Shown here one piece after another: positions 25,565 through 32,915 of a stretch of DNA of 64,000 nucleotides. The DNA comes from Tepidibacter hydrothermalis. GTDB lineage: Bacteria; Bacillota; Clostridia; Peptostreptococcales; Peptostreptococcaceae. Position 1 is the stretch's first letter; each line of letters begins with the position of its first letter. The position numbers and the translations under genes were made by a program. The DNA lies in NCBI RefSeq assembly GCF_029542625.1, contig NZ_CP120733.1:186001-250000 (forward strand). The letters run 5' to 3'. A model generated the notes under the pieces. It was not told the origin of the DNA and made no database searches. It was given only the letters and a program-made list of their open reading frames with translations.

Positions 25565-27136
25565 ATGAAAAGAAAAATTTTAAGTTTATTTTTGAGTATT
25601 GCTATGGTTGTAGTGATGTTAACTGGATGTGGTTCTACTACACAAGATCAATCTAGTAATGATGGACAAGCAGAGAAGGTATTGACGTATGGTACAGGTA
25701 ATGTAAGTGAAACTGGAAGAATCAATCCAGCACTTGATGAACATGCAGAAATACACAAACTTATATTCACAGGACTTACTAAACATGATAAGGATGGAAA
25801 GGTTGTACCTGATTTAGCTAAAGAGTGGAGTTTTGATGAGAGCACTAATACATATGATTTTGTACTTAATGAAGGAGTTAAGTGGCACGATGGTGAAGAA
25901 TTTACAGCAGAAGATGTTAAGTTTACAATAGATAGCATAAAGAATCCTGACAATTCTTCTGAGATAGCATCAAATTATGAAGAGATAGAGAGTGTTGAAG
26001 TTGTGGACAAGTATAATGTGAAATTGCATTTAAAAGCTCCATGCGTTGCTATACTTGATTATTTATCTGTTGGAATGCTTCCTAAGCATTTATTAGAGGG
26101 TAAGGATCTAAATACTGATGAGTTTAATCAAAATCCAATTGGAACAGGACCTTATAAGTTTGACAAGTGGGAGTCAGGACAATACATACAGTTATCATCA
26201 AATAAAGATTATTACAATAATGTACCTAAGATTGATAAGGTAATATTTAAGATTATAAAAGATGAAAAGGTTAGAGCTATGCAGTTAAAATCAGGTGAAA
26301 TTGATTTAGCTCAGCTTGAACCAAAGGATATAGAAGTTTTTGAAGGTATTGAAGGTATTAAATTATATAAAGAAAAGACTGCTGACTATAGAGGAGTAAT
26401 GTACAATTTTAATAATGACTTATTCAAGAATAAAGAAGTTATTAAGGCATTAAACTATGCGGTTAATAGACAAGATATAATAGATAGCGTACTTAATGGT
26501 ATGGGAAAAGTAGCTTACGGACCTTTACAAATGAGTCCATACAACAATGAAAATGTTGAAAAATATGAATGTGATCCTCAAAAATCAAAAGATATATTAG
26601 TTCAAGATGGTTGGAACTTGAATTCTGATAATATTTTTGAAAAAGATGGAAAGACATTATCTTTTAGATTAACTTGCTTTGAAGGAGATCCAGTAAGAGT
26701 TAATATGGCAAATATAGTGAGTCAACAATTTAAGAAAATAGGTGTAGATGCAAACGTTGATATACAATCAGAAGTAGACTGGGGAAATTTAGAGGCATTT
26801 TTAATAGGATGGGGAAGCCCATATGATCCAGATGATCATACTTATAAGGTATTCCATTCTTCTCAAATAGAATCTGGAATGAACTTAAATGCATATTCGA
26901 ATCCAAAAGTAGATGAGCTTATAACTAAGGGAAGAACTACTCTTAAAGAAGAAGATAGAAAGCCGTACTACATGGAGTTCCAAAAGGAATTAGCTCTTGA
27001 CCCACCATTTACATTCTTAGCTTATATAGATGCTGTTTATGGAGCTAAAGATAGTATTGTTGGTATGGAAGATACAGTTCTTGGACATCATGGAATAGGA
27101 TTTTTATGGAATATAGAGGATTGGGATATTAAGTAA
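25565..27136 (+). CDS. ABC transporter family 5 solute-binding lipoprotein
   Basis: A 523-residue DppA/OppA/NikA-type binding protein. The signal peptide ends LTGC (lipid on Cys22). The SBP_bac_5 core runs from about 60 to 440, with motifs LAKEWSFDESTNTYDFVLNEGVKWHDGEEFTAEDVKFT, NPIGTGPYKFDKWESGQ and DYRGVMYNFNNDLFKNKEVIKALNYAVNRQDII. It captures an oligopeptide, dipeptide or nickel complex; the ligand cannot be told from sequence. Two permeases follow after an internal attenuator-like hairpin. AAAGGGGG precedes the ATG. Confidence 0.93.
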   Translation: MKRKILSLFLSIAMVVVMLTGCGSTTQDQSSNDGQAEKVLTYGTGNVSETGRINPALDEHAEIHKLIFTGLTKHDKDGKVVPDLAKEWSFDESTNTYDFVLNEGVKWHDGEEFTAEDVKFTIDSIKNPDNSSEIASNYEEIESVEVVDKYNVKLHLKAPCVAILDYLSVGMLPKHLLEGKDLNTDEFNQNPIGTGPYKFDKWESGQYIQLSSNKDYYNNVPKIDKVIFKIIKDEKVRAMQLKSGEIDLAQLEPKDIEVFEGIEGIKLYKEKTADYRGVMYNFNNDLFKNKEVIKALNYAVNRQDIIDSVLNGMGKVAYGPLQMSPYNNENVEKYECDPQKSKDILVQDGWNLNSDNIFEKDGKTLSFRLTCFEGDPVRVNMANIVSQQFKKIGVDANVDIQSEVDWGNLEAFLIGWGSPYDPDDHTYKVFHSSQIESGMNLNAYSNPKVDELITKGRTTLKEEDRKPYYMEFQKELALDPPFTFLAYIDAVYGAKDSIVGMEDTVLGHHGIGFLWNIEDWDIK

Positions 27137-27219
27137 ATAGGTTTACATTCTATGGTATTTATGCTATGATATAATTGATTAAGATGTTAATCATGAAGAT
27201 TATATTCTAACGAATGTAC

Positions 27220-27269
27220 GCCATGAAGGCAAGAAATCCTATAAGGATTTTGCTTTCATGGCTTTTTTT
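27220..27269 (+). terminator. Attenuator-like hairpin between binding protein and permease genes
   Basis: GCCATGAA pairs with TTCATGGC, with inner GCAA and AATCC pairing to TTGC and GGATT, then seven T. It resembles the hairpin at 25481-25537 in sequence as well as shape. An upstream segment AATCATGAAGATT could form a competing structure. Confidence 0.65.
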
Positions 27270-27297
27270 ATACATAAGAAGGAGTGGACACCTTAAA

Positions 27298-28266
27298 ATG
27301 ATGAAATTTATTTTTAAAAAAATTAGAGAATCTATATTAACTATAATAATATTATCATTTGGGGTATTTATGATTTCACATTTAGCTCCAGGAGATCCTC
27401 TTGCATCAGTATATGGATCTGGTGTAGAAAGACTTTCAAGTGAGTTAAGAGAACAGGCTATAGATGATTTGGGACTTAATAAGCCATTGATGTATCAATA
27501 TGGAATTTGGGTTACAAATTCTATAAAAGGTGATTTAGGATATTCATATAAGTATAAGATGCCAGTTAAAGATGTTATAAAAACTCATTTGCCAAATACG
27601 GTTTTATTAATAGGTCTTTGTCTTAGCCTAACATTTATATTATCTATAGTACTTGGCTTAGTAACAGCATTAAATGAAGGAAAATTGATAGATAGAATTA
27701 TTACAAGGTGTACCACATTACTTTATTGCATACCTGGATTTTGGATTAGCTTAATATTAATACTAATATTCAGTGTAAACTTGAGGATGTTACCCTCATC
27801 TGGAGTTTATGATATAGGAAAGGAAAATGATCTTTTAAATAGAATAAGTCATCTTATATTGCCGCTTACAGTTATAGTAATTGGACATTTGGGATATTAT
27901 GCGAATTTCGTAAGAAACAAAGTATTAGAGGAATTGAAAGAAGATTATATACTTCTAGCTAGAGCTAAAGGTCTTTCTAAATTTCAAATAATAGTTAGAC
28001 ATCCACTTAAAAAGATAATGCCATCTATTATAATACTGATGTCTTTGTCTTTTAGCCATCTAATAGCTGGCGGTTTTGTTGTAGAGTACATATTTTCATA
28101 TCCGGGTCTTGGACAATTAATATTTGAATCAGCTAAGTATCATGATTATCCTCTTTTAATGGGAGGAGTTATGTTAACGGGTATTATAGTTGTATTGGCA
28201 AGTTTAGTATCTGACATATTAAGTAGCTTGATAGATCCAAGATTAAAAGAGAGAGGAATGAATTAA
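27298..28266 (+). CDS. ABC transporter permease (DppB/NikB type)
   Basis: A 322-residue inner-membrane permease with six membrane helices. The family pattern is clear: SHLAPGDPLASVYG near the N terminus, LGLNKPLMYQYGIWVTNSIKGDLGYSYKY, and the EAA loop VLEELKEDYILLARAKGLSKFQIIVRHPLKK that docks the ATPase. The chosen start is ATG 27298, downstream of AAGGAGTGG; an ATG codon follows at once. It works with the next gene and the binding protein in peptide or nickel import. Confidence 0.93.
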   Translation: MMKFIFKKIRESILTIIILSFGVFMISHLAPGDPLASVYGSGVERLSSELREQAIDDLGLNKPLMYQYGIWVTNSIKGDLGYSYKYKMPVKDVIKTHLPNTVLLIGLCLSLTFILSIVLGLVTALNEGKLIDRIITRCTTLLYCIPGFWISLILILIFSVNLRMLPSSGVYDIGKENDLLNRISHLILPLTVIVIGHLGYYANFVRNKVLEELKEDYILLARAKGLSKFQIIVRHPLKKIMPSIIILMSLSFSHLIAGGFVVEYIFSYPGLGQLIFESAKYHDYPLLMGGVMLTGIIVVLASLVSDILSSLIDPRLKERGMN

Positions 28267-28267
28267 A

Positions 28268-29158
28268 ATGGATTTTACCCCTATTGGAGTTTTAAGAGAA
28301 AATGGTAATCTAGAAAAAAAGAAATTTTCTTTTAAGAATTTAAGATTTAAAGGAGATATATTTATTTCTCCTCTTGTATTATTTATAATAGTATCTTTAT
28401 GCATGTTAGCACCTTTAATCACGAGTATAGACCCAACCAATATGGAATTATCTAAGGTGTTTACATCTCCGTATAGAGGACATATATTTGGAACTGACCA
28501 TTTAGGAAGAGATATATTTTCAAGAGTATTATATGGAGGAAGAATATCTATTATTATAGGGGTATTATCTATGGTTATATCTACTGTAATAGGAGCTACA
28601 TATGGAAGTATAAGTGGTTATTGTGGTGGAACTATAGATGACATTATGATGAGATTCATAGATATAATGATTAGTATTCCATCTTTACTTATAATGACAC
28701 TTATTCAAGCTATACTTCAAAGTAACAATATTAGCAGCATTATATTTGTAATAAGTATAACTAGTTGGATGAATATAGCTAAGATAGTAAGAGGAGAAGT
28801 TCTTGAATTAAAGCAGAGAGAGTTTGTTTTGGCATCTAAGATTATGGGTGCAGATTTTATATACATAATGAAGAAGCATCTGATACCTAATTATATGACT
28901 AGCATAATATATATGTCAGCAATAAATTCAGCTAATGCAATTATGGCAGAAACTACACTTAGTTTCTTAGGATTAGGACTTCCTATAGATGTACCTTCTT
29001 GGGGATCTATGCTTATGGATGCTAGGGAGAGTATACTTTTAAATAAATGGTGGGTTGCTTTATTTCCAGGAGTGTTTATGATAAGTACTATATTTTGTAT
29101 AACTAATATAGGAGAGTATATAAGAGTTAAAAATAATAGAAGATTTAATAATATATAA
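28268..29158 (+). CDS. ABC transporter permease (DppC/NikC type)
   Basis: A 296-residue permease starting one base after the previous stop. It has an N-terminal cytoplasmic tail and six membrane helices, with the typical FGTDHLGRDIFSRVLYGGRISIIIG segment and the EAA loop VLELKQREFVLASKIMGADFIYIMKKHLIPN. It forms a heterodimer with the upstream permease. No ATP-binding subunits follow: the next gene is an unrelated 99-residue protein, so the ATPases must be supplied from elsewhere. Confidence 0.93.
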   Translation: MDFTPIGVLRENGNLEKKKFSFKNLRFKGDIFISPLVLFIIVSLCMLAPLITSIDPTNMELSKVFTSPYRGHIFGTDHLGRDIFSRVLYGGRISIIIGVLSMVISTVIGATYGSISGYCGGTIDDIMMRFIDIMISIPSLLIMTLIQAILQSNNISSIIFVISITSWMNIAKIVRGEVLELKQREFVLASKIMGADFIYIMKKHLIPNYMTSIIYMSAINSANAIMAETTLSFLGLGLPIDVPSWGSMLMDARESILLNKWWVALFPGVFMISTIFCITNIGEYIRVKNNRRFNNI

Positions 29159-29260
29159 AATTCGTCTAGTTAAAAATCTAGCTTTTATAGATAAAATATT
29201 CTGTAAATTGAAAAGTTGGTAATAATTACATAAAACGTTTATTGTAAATATATTGATTAA

Positions 29261-29314
29261 TTTTCTGTAAAAAATTATAATATATGTGCATATATCATAA
29301 TTTTTTACAGAAAA
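29261..29314. repeat. 54-bp near-perfect palindrome upstream of a small gene
   Basis: TTTTCTGTAAAAAATTAT (29261-29278) and its exact complement (29297-29314) flank an 18-base centre that is itself mostly palindromic (TATATG-TG-CATATA). It ends 25 bases before the start codon at 29339. It could be an operator, a hairpin in the mRNA leader or a terminator of the permease operon. Confidence 0.7.
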
Positions 29315-29338
29315 TAATAAGCGATGGGGGAATCATAT

Positions 29339-29638
29339 ATGTTAAGACAGATCAAGGTAACTATCAACATGGAAGTTAATATTAATGAAGAAGAACTGAT
29401 TTTAAATGAGTTAGTAAATAATAAAGATGCTATGAATGAGTATGTGAATAATGAAATTATTACTGTTTTAGAAGATATAGATGAAAATAAACTTGAATAC
29501 ATAGGACTTAGTAGAAAGATTAAAGATTCTCATATGAAAAAAGTATTACATAATATAGAAGAAGATGAAATTTTAGAAAACATAGAGAACATTCAAAAGA
29601 ATATAGTTACAAAAATAAAGAGCATAGAGATTGCATAA
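29339..29638 (+). CDS. Small acidic helical protein, unknown
   Basis: A 99-residue protein from ATG 29339 after GGGGGAA. It is acidic and mostly helical (EELILNELVNNKDAMNEYVN, HNIEEDEILENIENIQKNIV), with a beta-like N terminus (LRQIKVTINMEVNINEE). No signal peptide or membrane helix. I do not recognise it. It is converging with the YcaO gene and shares a terminator with it, and it has the large palindrome in its leader. Confidence 0.7.
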   Translation: MLRQIKVTINMEVNINEEELILNELVNNKDAMNEYVNNEIITVLEDIDENKLEYIGLSRKIKDSHMKKVLHNIEEDEILENIENIQKNIVTKIKSIEIA

Positions 29639-29642
29639 AGTG

Positions 29643-29683
29643 AAAAGCTTATCTTTAGATTTAATCTAAAGATAAGCTTTTTT
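29643..29683. terminator. Shared bidirectional terminator of the small gene and ycaO
   Basis: AAAGCTTATCTTTAGATT pairs with its complement to form an 18-bp stem with a tiny loop, flanked by A and T runs. It lies between convergent genes and overlaps the end of the minus-strand one. Confidence 0.85.
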
Positions 29684-31472
29684 GATTTATATTAGATAAT
29701 ATATATTTGTCCTTTAATGATTTATATATAATATCATTTGTGTTAGTATATGTTTTTTTATATCTGTGTTTATATTCATCTATATATTCTACATTCAATA
29801 TGTTTTCAGGATGTTTAAATTCACTCATGACACTGTTTACTGAGTTTGTATTATAAAATAGATTTAAGTTTTTTTCTATATTTTCATCATCCATATTATC
29901 ATCACGCATAGATATATAATCTCTAACACATTTATAGTGATTTATAATATTTTTATTATAATATTTTGGATTCAAAGATTTTAAGTATTTATTAAAGTGA
30001 TTGTAAGATTTACCAAAATTTTTATGATTATAATTTAATGCACTTAAAAATAATTCTATATTGGAATAATACCAAGGGGTATTATGGTCATTATCTAAAT
30101 TCAATATTTGGGTTACAGACATATTTGGATTGTATCCAGCTTCATTTATCAAATCTATTAAGTTTGATATATCTTCATTTGATAGATTATTTAAATTGTT
30201 TATAAGTTTTTTTATTTGAATATAATTGATATGATTATCTAGTGAATCTAAGTCATCGAATTTATCTACTTCACTAAGGCCTGGAACTATTACATGATAA
30301 GAAGGAAAATCTAAAAAAGAACAGTCTCTAACAAATATATTAAAGTTTTTATCATTCAATAGTTTCACAATATGATTTAGTATTTCTTTGTTATCTAAAG
30401 TTGAAGTATCTTCAAACTCATTGAAATCATAATCAGATTTTGAACCAAAAAATTCCCTTGGATAATAGCCAGATCCATTGATTAGTATTCCAAGTAAATT
30501 TTGATGTTCATCAGATAAATTATTTTTGTATGAGTAATCTTTAAGACCCATCATATTGTTTATATCCTGTCCTTGCAAAAGTTCTGTTAAGGTTCTTTCT
30601 AATGATATTTCAAATACTGGATGAGAGCCGAATTTAATAAAGTAGTTTTGATTATCTTTATTTATAAATATAACAGCTACTACTGGGTAGTTTTCATTTA
30701 ATGAGCAATCTTTTACTATAACCTTGTAGTTTCCTTTAGACTCTATTTGATTTATCATTGAATCTAATCTTGGAAAATTTTGTATATATGTTCTTGGGAT
30801 ATCTGGTGGAGTTATCTTTTCATTTATTATAACTTGATTGACATGTCTTTCTAAGATTTCGGATATACCTTGAATTAAAGCTTCTTCAAATGTATTCCCC
30901 GCGCACATTCCATTTGACATATATATTTTTGATACCATGTTAACAGGTATGTAGGATAGTTTATTTGTATTTAAATTTTTATAAGGAATACTTACAAAAT
31001 CAAGAGGAGTATGTTCATAGGATGTTTTAGACCATTTGTTTAATAGGTCGTATGTGTCGGTTTTAGAGTTCAAATTATTTATTTGATATGAGAACCAATC
31101 ATCATTTCTTTTTATAAGGTCATCTACACTTAGGTATTCTTCATCAGGAGCGTAATAAAAGTCTTTATATGACATAGCATTTTCTGTTAGAGTATCATTT
31201 AATCTAAAGAAAGTCTGGTTTTGAATTCTTTCCATAAGTTCTGCATAAGCACTTGCAAGAGCGTATTCATGAGACGTTCCTTTTCCATTAGTTGCAATTG
31301 AAGTATTTGCAATTTCAACTCGTACAGAACAAAATCCTTTAGCCGAGTTTTTCCAATCAGTTTCTATTGTAACAATTCCTAAATCAGAAAGTATTTTTCT
31401 TATTTTGTTTACAGTATTGAGTGGTAGTTCATCTTTGTATTTTCTATCTTTTAGTGAACTCAAATTAATCAC
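29661..31472 (-). CDS. ycaO: YcaO-domain protein of the E. coli YcaO type
   Basis: A 603-residue protein with an ATP-dependent YcaO domain (about 15-430) and a helical C-terminal region. TNGKGTSHEYALASAYAELMERI and YIPVNMVSKIYMSNGMCAGNTFEEALIQGISEILERHV are close to the corresponding E. coli YcaO text, and FGSHPVFEISLERTLTELLQG is also shared. YcaO enzymes use ATP to activate backbone amides; E. coli YcaO is linked to RimO-dependent methylthiolation of ribosomal protein S12. No RiPP precursor, dehydrogenase or TfuA gene is visible, so a housekeeping or protein-modification role seems more likely than a natural-product pathway. A YlbF-type gene lies 4 bases upstream. Confidence 0.88.
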   Translation of the reverse strand: MINLSSLKDRKYKDELPLNTVNKIRKILSDLGIVTIETDWKNSAKGFCSVRVEIANTSIATNGKGTSHEYALASAYAELMERIQNQTFFRLNDTLTENAMSYKDFYYAPDEEYLSVDDLIKRNDDWFSYQINNLNSKTDTYDLLNKWSKTSYEHTPLDFVSIPYKNLNTNKLSYIPVNMVSKIYMSNGMCAGNTFEEALIQGISEILERHVNQVIINEKITPPDIPRTYIQNFPRLDSMINQIESKGNYKVIVKDCSLNENYPVVAVIFINKDNQNYFIKFGSHPVFEISLERTLTELLQGQDINNMMGLKDYSYKNNLSDEHQNLLGILINGSGYYPREFFGSKSDYDFNEFEDTSTLDNKEILNHIVKLLNDKNFNIFVRDCSFLDFPSYHVIVPGLSEVDKFDDLDSLDNHINYIQIKKLINNLNNLSNEDISNLIDLINEAGYNPNMSVTQILNLDNDHNTPWYYSNIELFLSALNYNHKNFGKSYNHFNKYLKSLNPKYYNKNIINHYKCVRDYISMRDDNMDDENIEKNLNLFYNTNSVNSVMSEFKHPENILNVEYIDEYKHRYKKTYTNTNDIIYKSLKDKYILSNINQKSLSLD

Positions 31473-31476
31473 CTCT

Positions 31477-31812
31477 TTACTTTTTTGAATTTAATTTTGA
31501 ATCTAAAAGTATATTGATTTCTTTGAATAAATTGAACATCATATTATTAAATTCTTTGGTAGATTGGAAAAATTCGGTTACTTGAGGTATTTCGTGTAAT
31601 GCCTTGAAATCATTGTTAAGTCTCATCATTTCTGAATTTAATTGTTCTTTTGACAGTTTTGATTTTTGCATTTTTAATTGTCTTTTTTTAAAATCGTCTA
31701 CTTGTTTTTTTAAGTTTTTGTTTTTATCTATATTTCGTTTTGCATTTTTAAGATTCATAAATTCATCGGTATCACAAATGAATTCTACTAATTCCTTGGT
31801 TTTATTGTTCAT
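31477..31812 (-). CDS. YlbF family protein
   Basis: A 111-residue all-helical protein of the YlbF/YmcA type. ATG 31812 follows GGAGGTGATTTT; an upstream in-frame ATG at 31851 has no comparable site. Its text (VEFICDTDEFMNLKNAKRNI, VDDFKKRQLKMQ, PQVTEFFQSTKEFNNMMFNLF) fits the family pattern of an N-terminal helix, a long Lys-rich helix and a conserved FF..E..LN tail. In Bacillus YlbF, YmcA and YaaT act with RNase Y in mRNA turnover. The coupling to ycaO is only by position. Confidence 0.82.
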   Translation of the reverse strand: MNNKTKELVEFICDTDEFMNLKNAKRNIDKNKNLKKQVDDFKKRQLKMQKSKLSKEQLNSEMMRLNNDFKALHEIPQVTEFFQSTKEFNNMMFNLFKEINILLDSKLNSKK

Positions 31813-31959
31813 AAAATCACCTCCGATTAAAAATAAAATATACTTTAACATTATATTCAGAGAAAAACAAAATGTGATTATAAATTATGGATCATCGTAA
31901 AAGTTCTAATATTGGAATTATATTCATATAATTATAAAAAGATTTGGAGGTGATGGGAT

Positions 31960-32388
31960 ATGAAAATTAAATGGAACACTAAGGCGGTATTGTATGGAAT
32001 TATCGCGATTATACTAGTTGTTGGGAGTTTTTTAGTAGTTCCCAAATTTTTAGGTGATAAAGCTGAAGCTGTAGAGTTTACAATAGTAGAAAGAGACAGC
32101 ATACCAGATAAAATACTTGATATAATGCCGAAATACGTTAATGAAGAAAGAGCGCTTGCTTGCAAAATTAAGGATAAAGTATATGTAATAGTTACAAGAG
32201 GAGAAAATAAAGATTACGGAGTTGAGATAGACAAGATTGAAATGGTCAAAGAAGATGACAAGACCAATATGAAGGTTTATTCTGTTTATAAAAAGCCAGA
32301 AGATTCTCATCCGTACATAGTAGTTGAAAGTAGCTTAGTAGAGCTTCCTGATAAGGTAGAATTGATTAGTAGCTTTGAGGATAAATAA
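31960..32388 (+). CDS. PrcB-like exported protein
   Basis: A 142-residue protein with one N-terminal membrane segment (AVLYGIIAIILVVGSFLVV) and a C-terminal PrcB_C-type domain (about 62-140): YVIVTRGENKDYGVEIDKIEMVKED, MKVYSVYKKPEDSHPYIVVES. In spirochaetes PrcB is part of a protease complex; clostridial homologues are uncharacterised. ATG 31960 follows TTGGAGGTGAT. Monocistronic; a family 1 element and a terminator follow. Confidence 0.78.
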   Translation: MKIKWNTKAVLYGIIAIILVVGSFLVVPKFLGDKAEAVEFTIVERDSIPDKILDIMPKYVNEERALACKIKDKVYVIVTRGENKDYGVEIDKIEMVKEDDKTNMKVYSVYKKPEDSHPYIVVESSLVELPDKVELISSFEDK

Positions 32389-32423
32389 ATTTACTTTGAA
32401 TAATTTATAAGATAACCATATTT

Positions 32424-32660
32424 ATGTGTTTAATCCAAAACAAATGGCATTAAAATACCGCTAATGTTGTAAATATTTTTAATAAAACTAAGAATCTCAT
32501 CTTATTGAATATCCTAAAAGTTCTAAACTCCCTAGAGGTCAAACAACGAACTTTTTTAACGTATATTCAAACGCTGTAATTCAAGTTTTATACAAAAATA
32601 TTTAAACCATTTGCTAACATTTTAATGCCATTTATTTTTTTAGTGTGTTTTTAGACTTTA
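32424..32660 (+). repeat. Family 1 palindromic element, copy C
   Basis: A perfect 15-bp stem joins 32442-32456 (AAATGGCATTAAAAT) and 32619-32633. Inside are ACCGCTAATG opposite CATTTGCTAAC, the AT-rich stem, and the apical AAGTTC/GAACTT hairpin with loop TAAACTCCCTAGAGGTCAAACAAC minus the edges. GTGTTTAATCCAAAA precedes and TTTTTTTAGTGTG follows. The terminal stem shares no sequence with that of copies B or D. Confidence 0.78.
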
Positions 32661-32708
32661 TATATCATTTGAGAAAGTCCAATAATCTAAAAAGCATTCA
32701 TTTGATAA

Positions 32709-32746
32709 AAAACTGATGACAAATATTATGTCGTCAGTTTTTTTTT
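32709..32746 (+). terminator. Terminator between prcB-like gene and the Lon-like gene
   Basis: AACTGATGACA pairs with TGTCGTCAGTT (one G-T pair) and is followed by a run of T. Confidence 0.85.
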
Positions 32747-32814
32747 TGTTTTTTTGGTAAGACTAATAAAAAAGTCTTTGCTTTAAAGATTTTAGTTTTA
32801 AACTTTTTTAAAAT

Positions 32815-32860
32815 TGCATGGCGCCAACGAGTCTTTGCAGACTCCGTTGCTTAAAATTCG
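32815..32860 (-). repeat. Family 2 repeat, partial copy in reverse orientation
   Basis: Read on the minus strand it gives TTTTAAGCAACGGAGTC, a loop, and GACTCGTTGGCGCC, the 5' hairpin of family 2 with a longer stem. The GTTA hairpin is absent. Confidence 0.5.
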
Positions 32861-32915
32861 TAACGGAAATTATAAAAATTAAGATTAATATGAAAACATG
32901 AAAAAGGAGTTTTGT

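Noticed and set aside
29339-29638. RiPP precursor for the nearby YcaO.
   Set aside because: No leader/core pattern, no Cys/Ser/Thr-rich core, and the gene is convergent with ycaO.
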